From NCBI RefSeq assembly GCF_000163055.2, contig NC_022111.1:558001-622000 (forward strand): DNA of 64,000 nucleotides, written 5' to 3'. Shown here piece by piece: positions 46,516 through 56,345 of the stretch. The stretch comes from Prevotella sp. oral taxon 299 str. F0039. GTDB lineage: Bacteria > Bacteroidota > Bacteroidia > Bacteroidales > Bacteroidaceae. How positions within the stretch are numbered: the first letter of the stretch is position 1; each line of letters starts with the position of its first letter. The notes under the pieces were generated by a model. The model was not told the origin of the DNA. It worked only from the letters and a program-made list of their open reading frames with translations, and did not search any database. Both the position numbers and the translations under genes were made by a program.

Positions 46516-48087
46516 ATGATATACGAACTATCTTTGCGAGTTTTTCCTCAACAGGCTTATAATGAAAACACATTAAAAGACGTTGTGGCTAGTGAAAAGA
46601 ATATAGATGTAAGAACAATAACAAAGATCAGAATTCTAAAGCGTAGTATAGATGCACGTCAACGTACTATTTTTGTTAATTTAACTCTTAGGGTATACGT
46701 TAATGAAGAACCTTCTGATGATGATTTTATACACACAGAATATGGCGATGTGTCGCAAAAGCCAGCTGTAGTTGTGGTGGGAGAGGGTCCTGCAGGGTTA
46801 TTTGCTGCATTAAAACTCATAGAGCTAGGTTGTAGACCTATTGTTCTTGAACGAGGAAAAAGTGTAAATGAACGCAAGAAAGATATTGCAGCAATAACAA
46901 AAAATCAAAGTGTTGATCCAGAAAGTAACTATAGTTATGGTGAAGGAGGTGCTGGAGCATTTTCTGATGGAAAGTTATATACTCGTTCAAAGAAAAGAGG
47001 TTCTATTTCAAAAATTTTGAATGTATTTTGTCAGCATGGTGCTTCTACAAGTATATTGGCAGATGCTCATCCACATATAGGTACCGATAAGTTACCTAAG
47101 GTGATTGAGAATATGCGTAAGACAATAGAGCAATGTGGAGGAGAAGTGCACTTTCAAACCAAGATGACTGCGCTGATTATTCAGGGAAATAAGGTTATTG
47201 GTGTTGAAGCCTTTCAGGTTTTAACAAATAAGCAATGTACTTTTATGGGGCCAGTGATTCTTGCAACAGGGCATAGTGCACATGATGTTTATCATTATTT
47301 ATGTAATGCAAAGATTGAAATCGAGGCAAAAGGTATTGCGGTAGGTGTGCGTCTGGAACATCCTGCGGAGCTAATAGACCAAATACAATACCATAATAAA
47401 AATGGAAGAGGTAAATATTTACCTGCTGCAGAATATAGTTTTGTTACTCAAGCTGCTGACAGAGGAGTTTATTCGTTCTGTATGTGTCCTGGAGGCTTTG
47501 TTATTCCTGCAGCAACAAGTGATAAACAAATCGTTGTCAATGGCATGAGTCCTAGCAATAGGGGCGGTAAATGGAGCAATAGTGGAATGGTTGTTGAAAC
47601 TCGTCCTGAAGATATTGAAGGAGATGATGTCTTGAAAATGATGCATTTCCAAGAACAAATAGAACAGAATTGTTGGCAACAAGGGAATATGAAACAAACA
47701 GCTCCTGCTCAAAGAATGGTTGACTTTGTAAATAAGAAATTAAGTTTTGATTTGCCTAAAAGCTCTTATTCTCCAGGTTTGATAAGCAGTCCACTCCATT
47801 TTTGGATGCCAAACGCAGTTGTTAGTCGTTTACAAGAGGGATTTAAAAAGTTTGGTTCAATGAGTAGGGGCTTTTTAACTAACGAGGCAGTAATGATTGC
47901 CGCAGAGACAAGAACTTCATCTCCAGTTCGTATTTTACGAGATAGAGAAACATTACAGCATGTTCGTTTAGAAGGACTTTATCCATGTGGAGAGGGTGCT
48001 GGCTATGCTGGTGGTATCGTTTCTGCTGCTATGGACGGAGAAAAATGTGCCGATATGTGTGCAAGTTATTTGCTAGCAACTAATTAA
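46516..48087 (+). CDS. Uncharacterised FAD-dependent dehydrogenase (COG2509-type)
   Basis: 523 residues. N-terminal 90 residues form a conserved extra domain (YELSLRVFPQQAYNENTLKDVV), then the dinucleotide fold VVVVGEGPAGLFAALKLIELG and FAD-linked parts YGEGGAGAFSDGKLYTR, ILATGHSAHDV and YPCGEGAGYAGGIVSAAMDG. The reaction is not known; homologues are widespread in anaerobes. A TACCTTTG box at 46372-46379 precedes it. It is followed 38 nt later by nspC, probably in one transcript. Confidence 0.88.
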   Translation: MIYELSLRVFPQQAYNENTLKDVVASEKNIDVRTITKIRILKRSIDARQRTIFVNLTLRVYVNEEPSDDDFIHTEYGDVSQKPAVVVVGEGPAGLFAALKLIELGCRPIVLERGKSVNERKKDIAAITKNQSVDPESNYSYGEGGAGAFSDGKLYTRSKKRGSISKILNVFCQHGASTSILADAHPHIGTDKLPKVIENMRKTIEQCGGEVHFQTKMTALIIQGNKVIGVEAFQVLTNKQCTFMGPVILATGHSAHDVYHYLCNAKIEIEAKGIAVGVRLEHPAELIDQIQYHNKNGRGKYLPAAEYSFVTQAADRGVYSFCMCPGGFVIPAATSDKQIVVNGMSPSNRGGKWSNSGMVVETRPEDIEGDDVLKMMHFQEQIEQNCWQQGNMKQTAPAQRMVDFVNKKLSFDLPKSSYSPGLISSPLHFWMPNAVVSRLQEGFKKFGSMSRGFLTNEAVMIAAETRTSSPVRILRDRETLQHVRLEGLYPCGEGAGYAGGIVSAAMDGEKCADMCASYLLATN

Positions 48088-48125
48088 GCATGAGTATTTT
48101 ATATTGAAAATAAGAATAAATAAGA

Positions 48126-49298
48126 ATGAAAGTTGATAGAATCACATTTCAAGAGATAAAAGAACCAACTTATATATTAGAGGAACAGTTATTAAGAAGA
48201 AATCTCACTCTTATATCAAATGTAGCTCAAAAAGCTGATGTAGAAATTATCTTAGCTTTTAAAGCCTATGCTTTGTGGAAAACATTTCCTATATTTAAAG
48301 AATATATAAATGCAACAACGGCAAGCTCTTTGAGTGAAGCTAAATTGGGATATCAGGAGTTTGGATCCTTAACACATACGTTCTCGCCAGCTTATATTGA
48401 TTATGAAATAGACGAAATCGCAAGCTGTTCTAGTCATTTAACATTTAATTCTCTTTCTCAATATGAACGTTTTTCTGGTAGAGCGATATCTGTCCAGCCT
48501 GAAATAAGTATTGGATTGAGAGTCAATCCAGAGTATTCAGAAGTGGGAACAGATCTTTATAACCCTTGTGCGCCAGGCACAAGATTTGGAGTTTCTGCAG
48601 ATAAATTACCGAAAAAGTTACCTTCTTTGCTCGAAGGATTTCATTGCCATTGTCATTGCGAGAGCGGTTCTGATGTTTTTGTAAGAACATTAAAGCATAT
48701 AGAAGAAAAGTTTTCTCCTTGGTTTTCTCAATTGAAATGGATTAATTTTGGTGGAGGTCATCTAATGACTCGTTCTGATTATGATGTAGAATTGCTTATT
48801 TCTACTTTGCAAGAGTTTAAAAAGCGTTATCCACATTTACATGTTATATTAGAACCCGGTAGTGCTTTTGCTTGGCAAACAGGTCCACTTGTGGCTCATG
48901 TTGTTGATATTGTGGAAGATAAAGGTTATCAAACCGCAATATTAGATGTAAGCTTTACTTGTCACATGCCAGATTGTTTAGAAATGCCTTATATGCCAGT
49001 TGTGCGTAATGCCGTAATTGCTGAGGAGGAAGAAGCACAACCTGAGGATTATAGATACAGGTATAGGTTTGGCGGAAATAGTTGCTTATCTGGTGATTTT
49101 ATGGGAGATTGGATCTTTGATCATGAATTACAAGTGGGCGAAAATATTATATTTGAAGATATGTTGCATTATACTACCGTTAAAACGAATATGTTTAATG
49201 GTATAACTCATCCATCTATTGCGCTATTAAAAACTAATGGTGAATTAGAAATCTTGCGTAAATATACGTACAAAGATTATAAAAATAGAATGGATTAA
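48126..49298 (+). CDS. nspC: Carboxynorspermidine/carboxyspermidine decarboxylase
   Basis: 390 residues, PLP-dependent fold-III decarboxylase finishing (nor)spermidine synthesis. PLP lysine in LAFKAYALW near residue 43, phosphate-binding glycines in INFGGGHLM, and the ILEPGSAFAWQTG and CLSGDFMGDW segments that distinguish NspC from ornithine decarboxylase. The partner dehydrogenase (CASDH) is not in the window. Confidence 0.94.
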   Translation: MKVDRITFQEIKEPTYILEEQLLRRNLTLISNVAQKADVEIILAFKAYALWKTFPIFKEYINATTASSLSEAKLGYQEFGSLTHTFSPAYIDYEIDEIASCSSHLTFNSLSQYERFSGRAISVQPEISIGLRVNPEYSEVGTDLYNPCAPGTRFGVSADKLPKKLPSLLEGFHCHCHCESGSDVFVRTLKHIEEKFSPWFSQLKWINFGGGHLMTRSDYDVELLISTLQEFKKRYPHLHVILEPGSAFAWQTGPLVAHVVDIVEDKGYQTAILDVSFTCHMPDCLEMPYMPVVRNAVIAEEEEAQPEDYRYRYRFGGNSCLSGDFMGDWIFDHELQVGENIIFEDMLHYTTVKTNMFNGITHPSIALLKTNGELEILRKYTYKDYKNRMD

Positions 49299-49372
49299 CC
49301 CATCAATTACTTTATTCTTAACAATGAAAATATTTTTTATTTCTTTTACCAATATTTCGGAATAGTAGAAAT

Positions 49373-50212
49373 TTAGTGGGGATAAACATTATCGATATAT
49401 CGTCTTATAAAGTTCTTCCCGACAGCTGTTTTCTTGATGAATAAGCTCCAAAGAGAAACACCTAACAGGGTAACAGCTATACCTAGAAACACATCTATTA
49501 TGTAATGATGCGAGCTATAAACAGCAGTAAACCATATTCCAACACAGATAAAAGCAAATGAAATACATATTATTCTGCTCTGTTTCGTAATGAATGCATA
49601 GATTGTTGTTATCAACATGTAAGCTGCATGCAATGAAGGTATGGCTGCAAAAACATTAGCATTTTTGCCGTAGAGCATCTTAAAGACTGCTATTCCTGTG
49701 AGTTGGTCGAATCTTTCCAATCCTGCTGTGTTTCCAGGAGTATTCAATATTGGTTCAAATCCATATTGTAGCGCATACCATGGTGGTGCTGCAGGGTGAA
49801 TATAGTAGCCACAAAAACCTAATAAATTAACGAAAAGAAAGGCCATGGAGAATTGAATATAGCCTTTTTTATTTCCGTTTAAATATAGATAGATGGCGAA
49901 TCCCAAAGGAACAGGTATCCAACATAAATAAAAGAATCCTGCAAGTATATCTAAAAAGGTAGAGTGGTGTAATGCAAAATATTGAGAAGGAATAATCACT
50001 TCGCCATTAGTTGACTGGATTCCGAATAGCATCTTCTCAGCATCGAATAAGTCTTTTACGTCTATAGGGTTTACTTTATAGTTGGGATAAAGGCGCATCC
50101 AATCGTAACAACAAGCAAAAATGAGCCAAGGAAGTAGGGCTATTGCCATCTTTCTTGTTGGCTTTATCACAGCAAGTAGGACCCATAAAAGAATTATATA
50201 AATACTAAACAT
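49373..50212 (-). CDS. PAP2/AUR1-like inositol-phosphoryl transferase (probable inositol phosphorylceramide synthase)
   Basis: 279 residues, about six membrane helices. The AUR1-type signatures are there: IPSLHAAYM (201-209, His205) and SSHHYIIDVFLG (243-254, His246, Asp250), plus PAAPPWY (150-156). In Bacteroides the corresponding gene of an inositol-lipid locus moves phosphoinositol from PI to ceramide. It is the last gene of a four-gene minus-strand operon and starts at the base next to the stop of the CDP-alcohol transferase gene. Function by context and motif, moderately sure. Confidence 0.82.
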   Translation of the reverse strand: MFSIYIILLWVLLAVIKPTRKMAIALLPWLIFACCYDWMRLYPNYKVNPIDVKDLFDAEKMLFGIQSTNGEVIIPSQYFALHHSTFLDILAGFFYLCWIPVPLGFAIYLYLNGNKKGYIQFSMAFLFVNLLGFCGYYIHPAAPPWYALQYGFEPILNTPGNTAGLERFDQLTGIAVFKMLYGKNANVFAAIPSLHAAYMLITTIYAFITKQSRIICISFAFICVGIWFTAVYSSHHYIIDVFLGIAVTLLGVSLWSLFIKKTAVGKNFIRRYIDNVYPH

Positions 50213-50845
50213 TTACTTTCCCTTTAGTTGTTTGTAGCAATATGTAATGCGCCAAAAAGCTGTTATGTTAGCCAATAGGGCAATAAGTATCATAGGAATG
50301 GCAAGACCCCACAACGAGTTGCATACTCCGCATACTATTGATCCAATGGCAGTAACGACTACTCGCTCGGGACGTTGCATGAAACCAACCTTAACATCAA
50401 TGCCTAATCCTTCGCCTCTTGCCCTTACATAGCTCACCATAATAGATCCTATGATGGCTAAAAAGGTGATAATTCCCGAGTAAATCCATTGATTTGCAAG
50501 CAAATAGAATTGTATTCCAAATAGAGTAAATAGTTCACTATATCGGTCTAAGGTAGAATCCCATAGCGCACCAAAAGTTGATTGCATATTACCTAAACGT
50601 GCTAAATGGCCGTCCATCATATCAAATAAGCCTGCAAAGATAATTACTCCTCCTGCATAGCCAATGATATTGGTGTTATAAGGGGCATAAATTGCAGCAT
50701 AAATCATAAGACCTGTGGCAAATAAGTTAAGTGTAAACCCTGTAGTTGTTATGAAGTTAGGAGTGATTCCAATCTTTATCATTCCTTTAATCAATGGATT
50801 TATAAGATAATAAATCACTTTTTGTAAGAAATCTCTATAGTTCAT
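50213..50845 (-). CDS. CDP-alcohol phosphatidyltransferase (probable phosphatidylinositol-phosphate synthase)
   Basis: 210 residues with about six helices. The complete motif D-x2-D-G-x2-A-R-x8-G-x3-D-x3-D is at 75-100 (D75, D78, G79, A82, R83, G92, D96, D100). It joins CDP-diacylglycerol to an alcohol; given the neighbours, inositol-3-phosphate is the likely acceptor. Phosphatidylglycerophosphate synthase is the alternative. Overlaps the GtrA gene by 4 nt. Confidence 0.85.
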   Translation of the reverse strand: MNYRDFLQKVIYYLINPLIKGMIKIGITPNFITTTGFTLNLFATGLMIYAAIYAPYNTNIIGYAGGVIIFAGLFDMMDGHLARLGNMQSTFGALWDSTLDRYSELFTLFGIQFYLLANQWIYSGIITFLAIIGSIMVSYVRARGEGLGIDVKVGFMQRPERVVVTAIGSIVCGVCNSLWGLAIPMILIALLANITAFWRITYCYKQLKGK

Positions 50846-51240
50846 ATCTTCTTAAAAACAAATTTTTGTTGCATTTGATAATTCCAACAAATAGCTACAC
50901 AAATAGCTGTTATAATTTTAGAATATAGGTAGTTGATATCGAAAGACTCTTTTATGAAAGCGGTTCCCATTGTGTTTAGAGCAATACTTGTGCCCCATAC
51001 GATACTATAACGCCATGCAATATCTTTCTTTTTCTTATCTTTTACTTTAAAAACCCATTTATAATTGGTTACACAATTGCATATTCCGCCAGAACAAGCA
51101 CCAATAAATGTAGAGTAAACATACCATAGATAGACTACTTCAGTAAGGAATATGGTTACTAAAAAATCAACTACTGATGCGCTAGAGGCAGATACTTGAG
51201 CCTTAATGAATTGTGAAAGTGAACGCTTTATATTGTCCAT
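50842..51240 (-). CDS. GtrA-like membrane protein
   Basis: 132 residues with four helices ([42 protein letters not shown], ...), the GtrA/DPMS fold that often flips or supports lipid-linked sugars. In this operon it probably serves inositol-lipid or glycolipid assembly. Start overlaps pgpA by 13 nt, end overlaps the next gene by 4 nt. Confidence 0.82.
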   Translation of the reverse strand: MDNIKRSLSQFIKAQVSASSASVVDFLVTIFLTEVVYLWYVYSTFIGACSGGICNCVTNYKWVFKVKDKKKKDIAWRYSIVWGTSIALNTMGTAFIKESFDINYLYSKIITAICVAICWNYQMQQKFVFKKI

Positions 51241-51704
51241 CGTATAATAAGAACAATAAAAAGACTGTAAATGCCAGCTAAAATGTCGTCAGCCATCACC
51301 CAAAATGCTCCCTTCCTTTTATCTAATGATCTTATTCCTAAAGGCTTCAGAATGTCGAAAAACCTAAATAAAAAGAGTGAAAGAAGGGTATATTCAAGAC
51401 TCATAGCAGGAGAAGCGAGAAGCGGAATCCATACTCCTATCATCTCGTCGATAACGACTTTCGATGGATCTTCACCCCAATAAGGCATTAATTTGTTTGT
51501 TGCCCATGTGCCAATGACGGTTGCAATGATAATAGCAGCAAGTGTTACGCATACTAAAGTGGTTGCCTCTAGTAGGTACGAGGTAGCAAACCACATGATG
51601 GTTGCAAGTATTGCACCTGCTGTTCCAGGTGCTTTGGGCGCAAATCCACTGCCTAGTCCTGTGGCAATTATGGTGGGTATTAAAGGTATTTTGCTCATAT
51701 TCAC
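51228..51704 (-). CDS. pgpA: Phosphatidylglycerophosphatase A-like phosphatase
   Basis: 158 residues, four helices. The PgpA signature GLGSGFAPKAPGTAGA (about 16-31) and KVVIDEMIGVWIPLL are present. PgpA dephosphorylates phosphatidylglycerophosphate; in the Bacteroides inositol-lipid locus the equivalent dephosphorylates phosphatidylinositol phosphate. First gene of the operon; a TAATTTTG box on the minus strand lies about 8 nt before its ATG, so the mRNA would be nearly leaderless. Confidence 0.88.
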   Translation of the reverse strand: MNMSKIPLIPTIIATGLGSGFAPKAPGTAGAILATIMWFATSYLLEATTLVCVTLAAIIIATVIGTWATNKLMPYWGEDPSKVVIDEMIGVWIPLLASPAMSLEYTLLSLFLFRFFDILKPLGIRSLDKRKGAFWVMADDILAGIYSLFIVLIIRWTI

Positions 51705-51829
51705 TGCAAAATTACTGAAAAAACAATAAAAGGAAATAGTTTTCTAACCTTTTATATATATTATTTCTAACTTTGTAATTTATTCTGGATAATGGAAATA
51801 AATTTGAATTTTATTAGATAAACGATAAA

Positions 51830-54391
51830 GTGAAAAGATTATTTATAATATTTTGTTTGGAGATTGTTGCCTTTATCAGTATCAATGCTCAAATAAGTGG
51901 AGAAATAGTAGATAAATATGGGTACGCAATACCTCATGCAAGTGCAATGTATAAGGGACATCATATCGCTACAGCAAGTGACATGAACGGTATGTTTTCA
52001 ATCGAAAGACACGAAGGATGGACTTTAACTATTAGCTCTGTGGGGTTTCGTTCGCAAACAATAAAGGTCGGTATGTCAACCCCAAGTTATCTAAAAATTG
52101 TATTAGAAGAAGATTCTAAGAGTCTAAATGAGGTGATTGTTAAATCTAAACGTGCACGTTATTCTCGTAAAGATAACCCTGCTGTAGCCTTAATGCGTAG
52201 AGTTATTGCTGCAAAAAGCAAGACACACCTTGATAATCACGATTATTATCAGTTTAATAAGTACCAAAAGATAACTCTATCAATGAACGACTTACAACCA
52301 CAAGACCTTGAAACTGGAATGTTTAAAAAGTCTTCTTGGTTGTTAGACCAAATAGAAACGAGTCCATATAACAATAAACTTATTCTTCCTTTGTCTGTAG
52401 ATGAAACGGTAACTCAACATGTTTATCGTAAAAATCCAAAGACAGAGCGTGAAATTGTGATGGGACAAAAGACCGAAGGAATCAATAAAGTGATTCAAAC
52501 TGGTGAAATTCTTAATACACTCCTAAAGGATATCTTTACCGATGTAGACATTTATGACGATTATGTACGTCTTCTTCAATATCCTTTTACCAGTCCAATA
52601 GGTAAGACTGCCATTTCTTTCTATCGATATTATATACAAGATACAGTTTATGTAGATAGAGATTTGTGCTATCATATCAACTTTATTCCGAATAATCAAC
52701 AAGACTTTGGATTTAGAGGAGATCTTTATGTGCTTGCTGATTCTACCTTGCATGTAAAGAAATGTACGATGACTATTCCTGCTCGCAGTGATGTAAACTT
52801 TGTTGAAAATATGAAGATTGAGCAAGAATACACACGTTTGCAAGATGGAGATTGGGTACTTACAAAAGATGATATGTTTGCAGAACTAAAATTAAACAAA
52901 CTATTTAATAAGCTATTGGTTGTGAGAACAACCCGTTTAAATGATTACGCTTTTGATGAATTGCCAAACAAGTTGTTTAAAGGTAAGGCGAAAGTGAGAC
53001 ATGAAGCAGATGCTATGGTTAGAGATGAAGCTTTTTGGGAACAATATAGAAGCGTGGATTTAACTAAGGGAGAGACCTCTATGAATTCGTTTCTTCATAA
53101 AATGCAACAGTCGAAAGGATATAAATGGGTTATCTTTGGTTTAAGAGCTTTCCTTGAAAATTATGTTGAAACAGCCTCAACAAATATGCCAAGTAAGTTC
53201 GATTTTGGTCCTGTCACAACGATGGTGTCTAGTAATTTCGTTGATGGTTTACGCTTTAGACTAAGTGGAAGAACCACAGCTAACCTCAATAAACATTGGT
53301 TCTGGAGTGGATATTATGCTTATGGTTCTAAGAGTCACAAACATTATTATAGTTCAGAGGTTACCTATAGTTTGAATAAGAAAAAGAATTTGCCATTTGA
53401 ATTTCCTCAAAGAAACATCACTTTTGAGACTTCTTGTGATATAATGTCACCTTCAGATAAGTTCTTACGTCATAATAAAGATAATATCTTTATGGCTTTT
53501 AGAACTCAAAAAGTACAACAACTGTATTTCTACAATAGACAAAAGTTGAGTTTTGATTATGAAACAGACTGGGGATTTAGCTTTAATACGTCGATAAAAG
53601 CTGAGAGTAATGAGCCAACGGGAGATCTTGTATTTAAGAGAATGCCTGCTTCTTCGCAGATATTGACAGACCCATTTGTAGAAAAAATACGCACAACAGA
53701 ATTGGTAGTAGGTATTCGTTATAATCCAGGACAGACCTATATGAATACTAAACAACGTCGTCTGCCTGTTAATTTAGATTCTCCAGAGTTCAAACTTTCT
53801 CACACGATGGGATTAAGACGGGTTTTGGGAGGCCAATATCAACTTAATAGAACAGAACTAGGGGTATATAAACGTTTCTGGATAGGTAGTTGGGGATATT
53901 TTGATACATATTTAAATGGCGGAATTGAGTGGAACAAAGTTCCCTTCCCATTCTTGATTATGCCTCCTGTTAACTTATCATTCTTTGAGCACAAGAATAC
54001 TTTTAGTATGATGAAGAATATGGAATTCTTGAATGATAGATATGCATTCTGGTCTGTAGCATGGGACTTAAACGGAAAACTTCTAAATCGTTTGCCTCTT
54101 ATAAGGCACCTAAAATGGCGTGAATATGTTGCCTTTAAAGGAATGTGGGGAATGCTTACAGACAAGAATAATCCTCGTTTGCTAACTCAAAATGCAACAG
54201 ATGAGTTGCTATTTGAATTGCCTTCAACAACTCAATTGATGGATAAGAAGGTTCCATATATGGAGTTCGTGGTGGGAGTTCATAATATCTTTAAGTTCTT
54301 TGCCATTGATTATGTACATCGATTTAATTATAACGATGTTCCTGGAACAAAGAAAAATGGTATTCGTTTTGGCTTTAATATGAGTTTCTAA
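51830..54391 (+). CDS. DUF5686 family outer-membrane protein with carboxypeptidase-like domain
   Basis: 853 residues, GTG start at 51830, signal peptide to about residue 20 (ending SINAQ). Residues 21-100 are a carboxypeptidase-D regulatory-like/CarboxypepD_reg domain (ISGEIVDKYGYAIPHASAMYKG), as at the N-terminus of TonB-dependent receptors. The rest is DUF5686, rich in alternating strands and ending GIRFGFNMSF, typical of a barrel. No TonB plug is seen. Role unknown, probably outer-membrane transport or assembly. TAACTTTG box at about 51769 supports the start. Confidence 0.85.
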   Translation: MKRLFIIFCLEIVAFISINAQISGEIVDKYGYAIPHASAMYKGHHIATASDMNGMFSIERHEGWTLTISSVGFRSQTIKVGMSTPSYLKIVLEEDSKSLNEVIVKSKRARYSRKDNPAVALMRRVIAAKSKTHLDNHDYYQFNKYQKITLSMNDLQPQDLETGMFKKSSWLLDQIETSPYNNKLILPLSVDETVTQHVYRKNPKTEREIVMGQKTEGINKVIQTGEILNTLLKDIFTDVDIYDDYVRLLQYPFTSPIGKTAISFYRYYIQDTVYVDRDLCYHINFIPNNQQDFGFRGDLYVLADSTLHVKKCTMTIPARSDVNFVENMKIEQEYTRLQDGDWVLTKDDMFAELKLNKLFNKLLVVRTTRLNDYAFDELPNKLFKGKAKVRHEADAMVRDEAFWEQYRSVDLTKGETSMNSFLHKMQQSKGYKWVIFGLRAFLENYVETASTNMPSKFDFGPVTTMVSSNFVDGLRFRLSGRTTANLNKHWFWSGYYAYGSKSHKHYYSSEVTYSLNKKKNLPFEFPQRNITFETSCDIMSPSDKFLRHNKDNIFMAFRTQKVQQLYFYNRQKLSFDYETDWGFSFNTSIKAESNEPTGDLVFKRMPASSQILTDPFVEKIRTTELVVGIRYNPGQTYMNTKQRRLPVNLDSPEFKLSHTMGLRRVLGGQYQLNRTELGVYKRFWIGSWGYFDTYLNGGIEWNKVPFPFLIMPPVNLSFFEHKNTFSMMKNMEFLNDRYAFWSVAWDLNGKLLNRLPLIRHLKWREYVAFKGMWGMLTDKNNPRLLTQNATDELLFELPSTTQLMDKKVPYMEFVVGVHNIFKFFAIDYVHRFNYNDVPGTKKNGIRFGFNMSF

Positions 54392-54408
54392 AGAAAAATA
54401 AATATCAT

Positions 54409-54444
54409 AAACTTAATGTGAATTCATCGAACTCACGTTAAGTT
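54409..54444 (+). terminator. Terminator after the DUF5686 gene
   Basis: AACTTAATGTGA / TCACGTTAAGTT stem with one mismatch and an 11-nt loop, followed by ATACTTTTATT. Confidence 0.75.
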
Positions 54445-54511
54445 ATACTTTTATTGGCAGAGTTAGTTTAACTCATATTAGAGCCTTCGTAATATTATAT
54501 AAATGTTCTTT

Positions 54512-54560
54512 TATAAAAAGTCTAGTGCTTAATTCCTTTTTAGGAGTAAAGCACTAGACC
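54512..54560 (-). terminator. Terminator after phosphoglucomutase
   Basis: GTCTAGTGCTT (54520-54530) pairs with AAGCACTAGAC (54549-54559), and an inner TCCT/AGGA pair extends it. On the minus strand it is followed by TTTTTATAAAA. Confidence 0.85.
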
Positions 54561-54596
54561 TAATATTAAATTAATTCTAATTCTATTATAACTAAT

Positions 54597-56345
54597 TTAG
54601 TCTAAAGAAAGTTCTTTTTTGAACTCTTCAATCTTTTCAAGTGCTTCTTTCACACAACGTTCATAGCAGTCAGCACACTTCATTTCGCCTTTCACTTCGA
54701 AGTAGAATTTAATCTTAGGTTCAGTTCCTGAAGGACGAACACTTACCTTGTCACCATTCTCACAGAACCATTGTAAGACGTTACTTGTATCTGGCATCTC
54801 TAGTTTTGTAACATTTCCGTTAGCATCTCTTTGTTCTAACTTAAGGAAATCTTTTGTAATTATAATTGGAGAATCTCCAAGTTGTTTTGGAGGATTATTT
54901 CTAAAGTTCTCCATCATCTGTTTTATTTCATCTGCACCAGTCTTTCCAGGACGAACAACATTAACAGTAAACTCATGTGAGAAACCATATTCTAGGTAGA
55001 TTTCCATTAGCAAGTCGTATAGAGTCTTACCTTGATCTTTAGCGTATGCACAAATTTCTGCGAGCAAACACATTGCAGAAACAGCATCTTTATCACGCAC
55101 AAAGTCTTCTGCCATGAATCCATAACTCTCTTCACCACCACCAATATATTGTTTAACTCCTTCGAATTCTCTAATCTCTCTAGCAATCCATTTGAAGCCA
55201 GTAAAGCAGTCTATCATCTCAACATTGTTCTTATCAGCAATCTTCTTGATAAGTTCTGTTGTAACAATAGTCTTCACAATGAAATCATTAGGTTGCATTT
55301 TGCCTGTCTTAATTCTGTTTGTAATGATGTAATAGAGGAAGATAAGACATGTTTGATTACCATTAATAAGCACCCATTCTCCTTTATCATTCTTACAAGC
55401 CATACCTACTCGGTCTGCATCTGGGTCAGAAGCCATTACGATATCTGCATCAATTTCTTTTGCATCACGTAGCGCAAGAGTTAAAGCTTCACCGTTTTCA
55501 GGGTTAGGACTTACAACTGTTGGGAAGTTTCCGTCTTTTACCATTTGCTCTTTCACTGTATAAACTTTTTCAAATCCCCATCTCTTTAAGCTCTCAGGAA
55601 TAAGAGTTCGGCCTGCACCATGTAATGGAGTATAAACAATTTTAAGGTCTTTATGGCGTTCAATAACGGCAGGATCAATACTTAAAGTCTTTATTCTATC
55701 TAAATAAAGATCATCAATTTCCTTACCAATGATTTGAATTAAGTCGTTGTTTGCACCAAATTGAACATCTTCAATCTTCACTTTTTCCACCTCATCAATA
55801 ATACCTTTATCGTGAGGAGCAAGCACTTGAGCACCATCATCCCAATAAGCTTTGTAGCCATTGTATTCTTTTGGATTATGACTTGCAGTTAGATTCACAC
55901 CTCCTTGACATTTTAATTCACGAATAGCGAATGACACCTCTGGTGTAGGACGTAAGTCATCAAATAGATAAACCTTTATTCCATTGGCAGAGAAGATAGC
56001 TGCAACAGTCTCAGCAAACAATCTACTATTGTTACGACAATCATGTCCAACAACAACAGAGATAGTTTCCTTATTTGCAAAAGACTTCTTAAGATAATTA
56101 GCAAAGCCTTGAGTTGCCATTCCAACAGTGTAGATATTCATTCTATTAGAGCCTGCTCCCATGATACCACGCAATCCTCCTGTACCGAATTCGAGATCTT
56201 TATAGAAACTATCTATTAGTTCTGTTTTGTCTGCATTATCAAGCATAGCTTGCACTTCTTTTTTGGTTTCTTCATTGAAAGAAGAAGACAACCATTCCTT
56301 TGCTTTCTTTTCGCAAGAAATAATTAGTTCTTGGTTACTTTCCAT
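54597..56345 (-). CDS. Phosphoglucomutase/phosphomannomutase (alpha-D-phosphohexomutase)
   Basis: 582 residues. Phosphoserine loop LTASHNPKEYNGYK, metal loop ASDPDADRVGMA, sugar loop GGGEESYGF and phosphate loop RPSGTEPKIKFY, in the right order for the superfamily. Length and sequence fit the PgcA/PGM2-like group that links glucose-1-P from GlgP and galactokinase routes to glycolysis. A TATTTTTG box on the minus strand at 56402-56409 is the probable promoter. Confidence 0.94.
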   Translation of the reverse strand: MESNQELIISCEKKAKEWLSSSFNEETKKEVQAMLDNADKTELIDSFYKDLEFGTGGLRGIMGAGSNRMNIYTVGMATQGFANYLKKSFANKETISVVVGHDCRNNSRLFAETVAAIFSANGIKVYLFDDLRPTPEVSFAIRELKCQGGVNLTASHNPKEYNGYKAYWDDGAQVLAPHDKGIIDEVEKVKIEDVQFGANNDLIQIIGKEIDDLYLDRIKTLSIDPAVIERHKDLKIVYTPLHGAGRTLIPESLKRWGFEKVYTVKEQMVKDGNFPTVVSPNPENGEALTLALRDAKEIDADIVMASDPDADRVGMACKNDKGEWVLINGNQTCLIFLYYIITNRIKTGKMQPNDFIVKTIVTTELIKKIADKNNVEMIDCFTGFKWIAREIREFEGVKQYIGGGEESYGFMAEDFVRDKDAVSAMCLLAEICAYAKDQGKTLYDLLMEIYLEYGFSHEFTVNVVRPGKTGADEIKQMMENFRNNPPKQLGDSPIIITKDFLKLEQRDANGNVTKLEMPDTSNVLQWFCENGDKVSVRPSGTEPKIKFYFEVKGEMKCADCYERCVKEALEKIEEFKKELSLD

